59,950 nt of DNA from Mesorhizobium sp. B2-7-1 (GTDB lineage Bacteria > Pseudomonadota > Alphaproteobacteria > Rhizobiales > Rhizobiaceae): the NCBI RefSeq assembly GCF_006440735.1, contig NZ_VFUA01000029.1:1-59950 (forward strand), read 5' to 3'. The position numbers and the translations under genes were made by a program. The notes beneath the pieces are model-generated. The model saw only the letters and a program-made list of their open reading frames with translations. It made no database searches and was not told the origin of the DNA. Every line of letters begins with the position of its first letter. Within the stretch, counting starts at the first letter, position 1. Below are positions 59,846 to 59,950 of this stretch, piece after piece.

Positions 59846-59950
59846 ATGCCAGCCACCGAAGATACAACCAAAACCGCTTCCGCCGGACCGGCGATCATCC
59901 TGGTCGAGCCGCAGCTCGGCGAGAATATCGGCATGGTCGCCCGCGCCATG
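59846..59950 (+). CDS. TrmJ/SpoU-family RNA methyltransferase, N-terminal fragment
   Basis: Thirty-five codons are present before the window ends: MPATEDTTKTASAGPAIILV then EPQLGENIGMVARAM. The PxLGENIGMVARAM box is the start of the SPOUT methyltransferase domain of TrmJ, which methylates the 2'-O of tRNA position 32. Divergent from icd across about 207 bp. Cut at the right edge, not broken. Confidence 0.85.
   Translation, partial: MPATEDTTKTASAGPAIILVEPQLGENIGMVARAM

Overview
The window is a GC-rich stretch of chromosome from an alphaproteobacterium of the Rhizobiales, most likely Mesorhizobium or a close relative. This rests on the clpP-clpX-lon-hupB order, an Irr-type iron control box ahead of a suf operon, several solute-binding-protein ABC systems, and dispersed palindromic mosaic repeats typical of rhizobial intergenic DNA. 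The assignment is by gene content and style only; no database search was possible.

Layout. 0.3-5.7 kb: protein quality control (clpP, clpX, lon) and the HU protein, with clear hairpin terminators. 5.7-15.1 kb: a sugar or polyol utilisation region (aldo/keto reductase, SIS-domain protein, creatininase-family hydrolase, a split ABC importer, a FucU/RbsD mutarotase and a ribokinase-family kinase) around a LacI-type palindrome. 15-19.5 kb: a glycosyltransferase-like unknown, a small conserved-looking ORF, a divergent AraC regulator/phytanoyl-CoA dioxygenase pair, tRNA-Val(UAC), tRNA-Asp(GUC) and a secreted protein with two Cys-rich repeats. 19.6-25 kb: a leftward operon (FAD-linked oxidase, FCD-GntR regulator, a VOC gene broken by an in-frame TAG, and an NMT1/TauABC-like importer) behind a good promoter with an overlapping palindrome. 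25-31.4 kb: M24 and M20 hydrolases, an M23 envelope peptidase, then a translationally coupled fatty-acid-hydroxylase/GNAT pair. 31.4-40.4 kb: Bcp peroxiredoxin, a large AsmA/DUF3971-like protein, tyrS, an ArnT-like glycosyltransferase, a PAP2 phosphatase and an alpha/beta hydrolase. 40.5-47.9 kb: an Irr-boxed Fe-S assembly operon (NifS-like desulfurase, sufB, sufC, sufD, sufS, a SufT/MIP18 protein, sufA). 47.9-51 kb: GFA and TfoX-like proteins and the pseudouridine catabolic pair psuG-psuK. 53.4 kb to the end: recA, alaS, a GST, icd and the first 35 codons of a TrmJ-like RNA methyltransferase.

The most unusual object is a 2.1 kb insertion at 51170-53297, immediately upstream of recA. It has perfect 25-bp terminal inverted repeats, a 9-bp direct repeat consistent with target duplication, an IS1595-family (ISXO2-like) transposase and a convergent passenger gene encoding a trypsin-fold serine protease with an apparently complete His-Asp-Ser triad. 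A protease cargo on an IS1595 element that splits a palindromic site about 150 bp ahead of recA is the best candidate here for something undescribed.

Many very long ORFs antisense to real genes exist because of the high GC content; they were treated as shadows.
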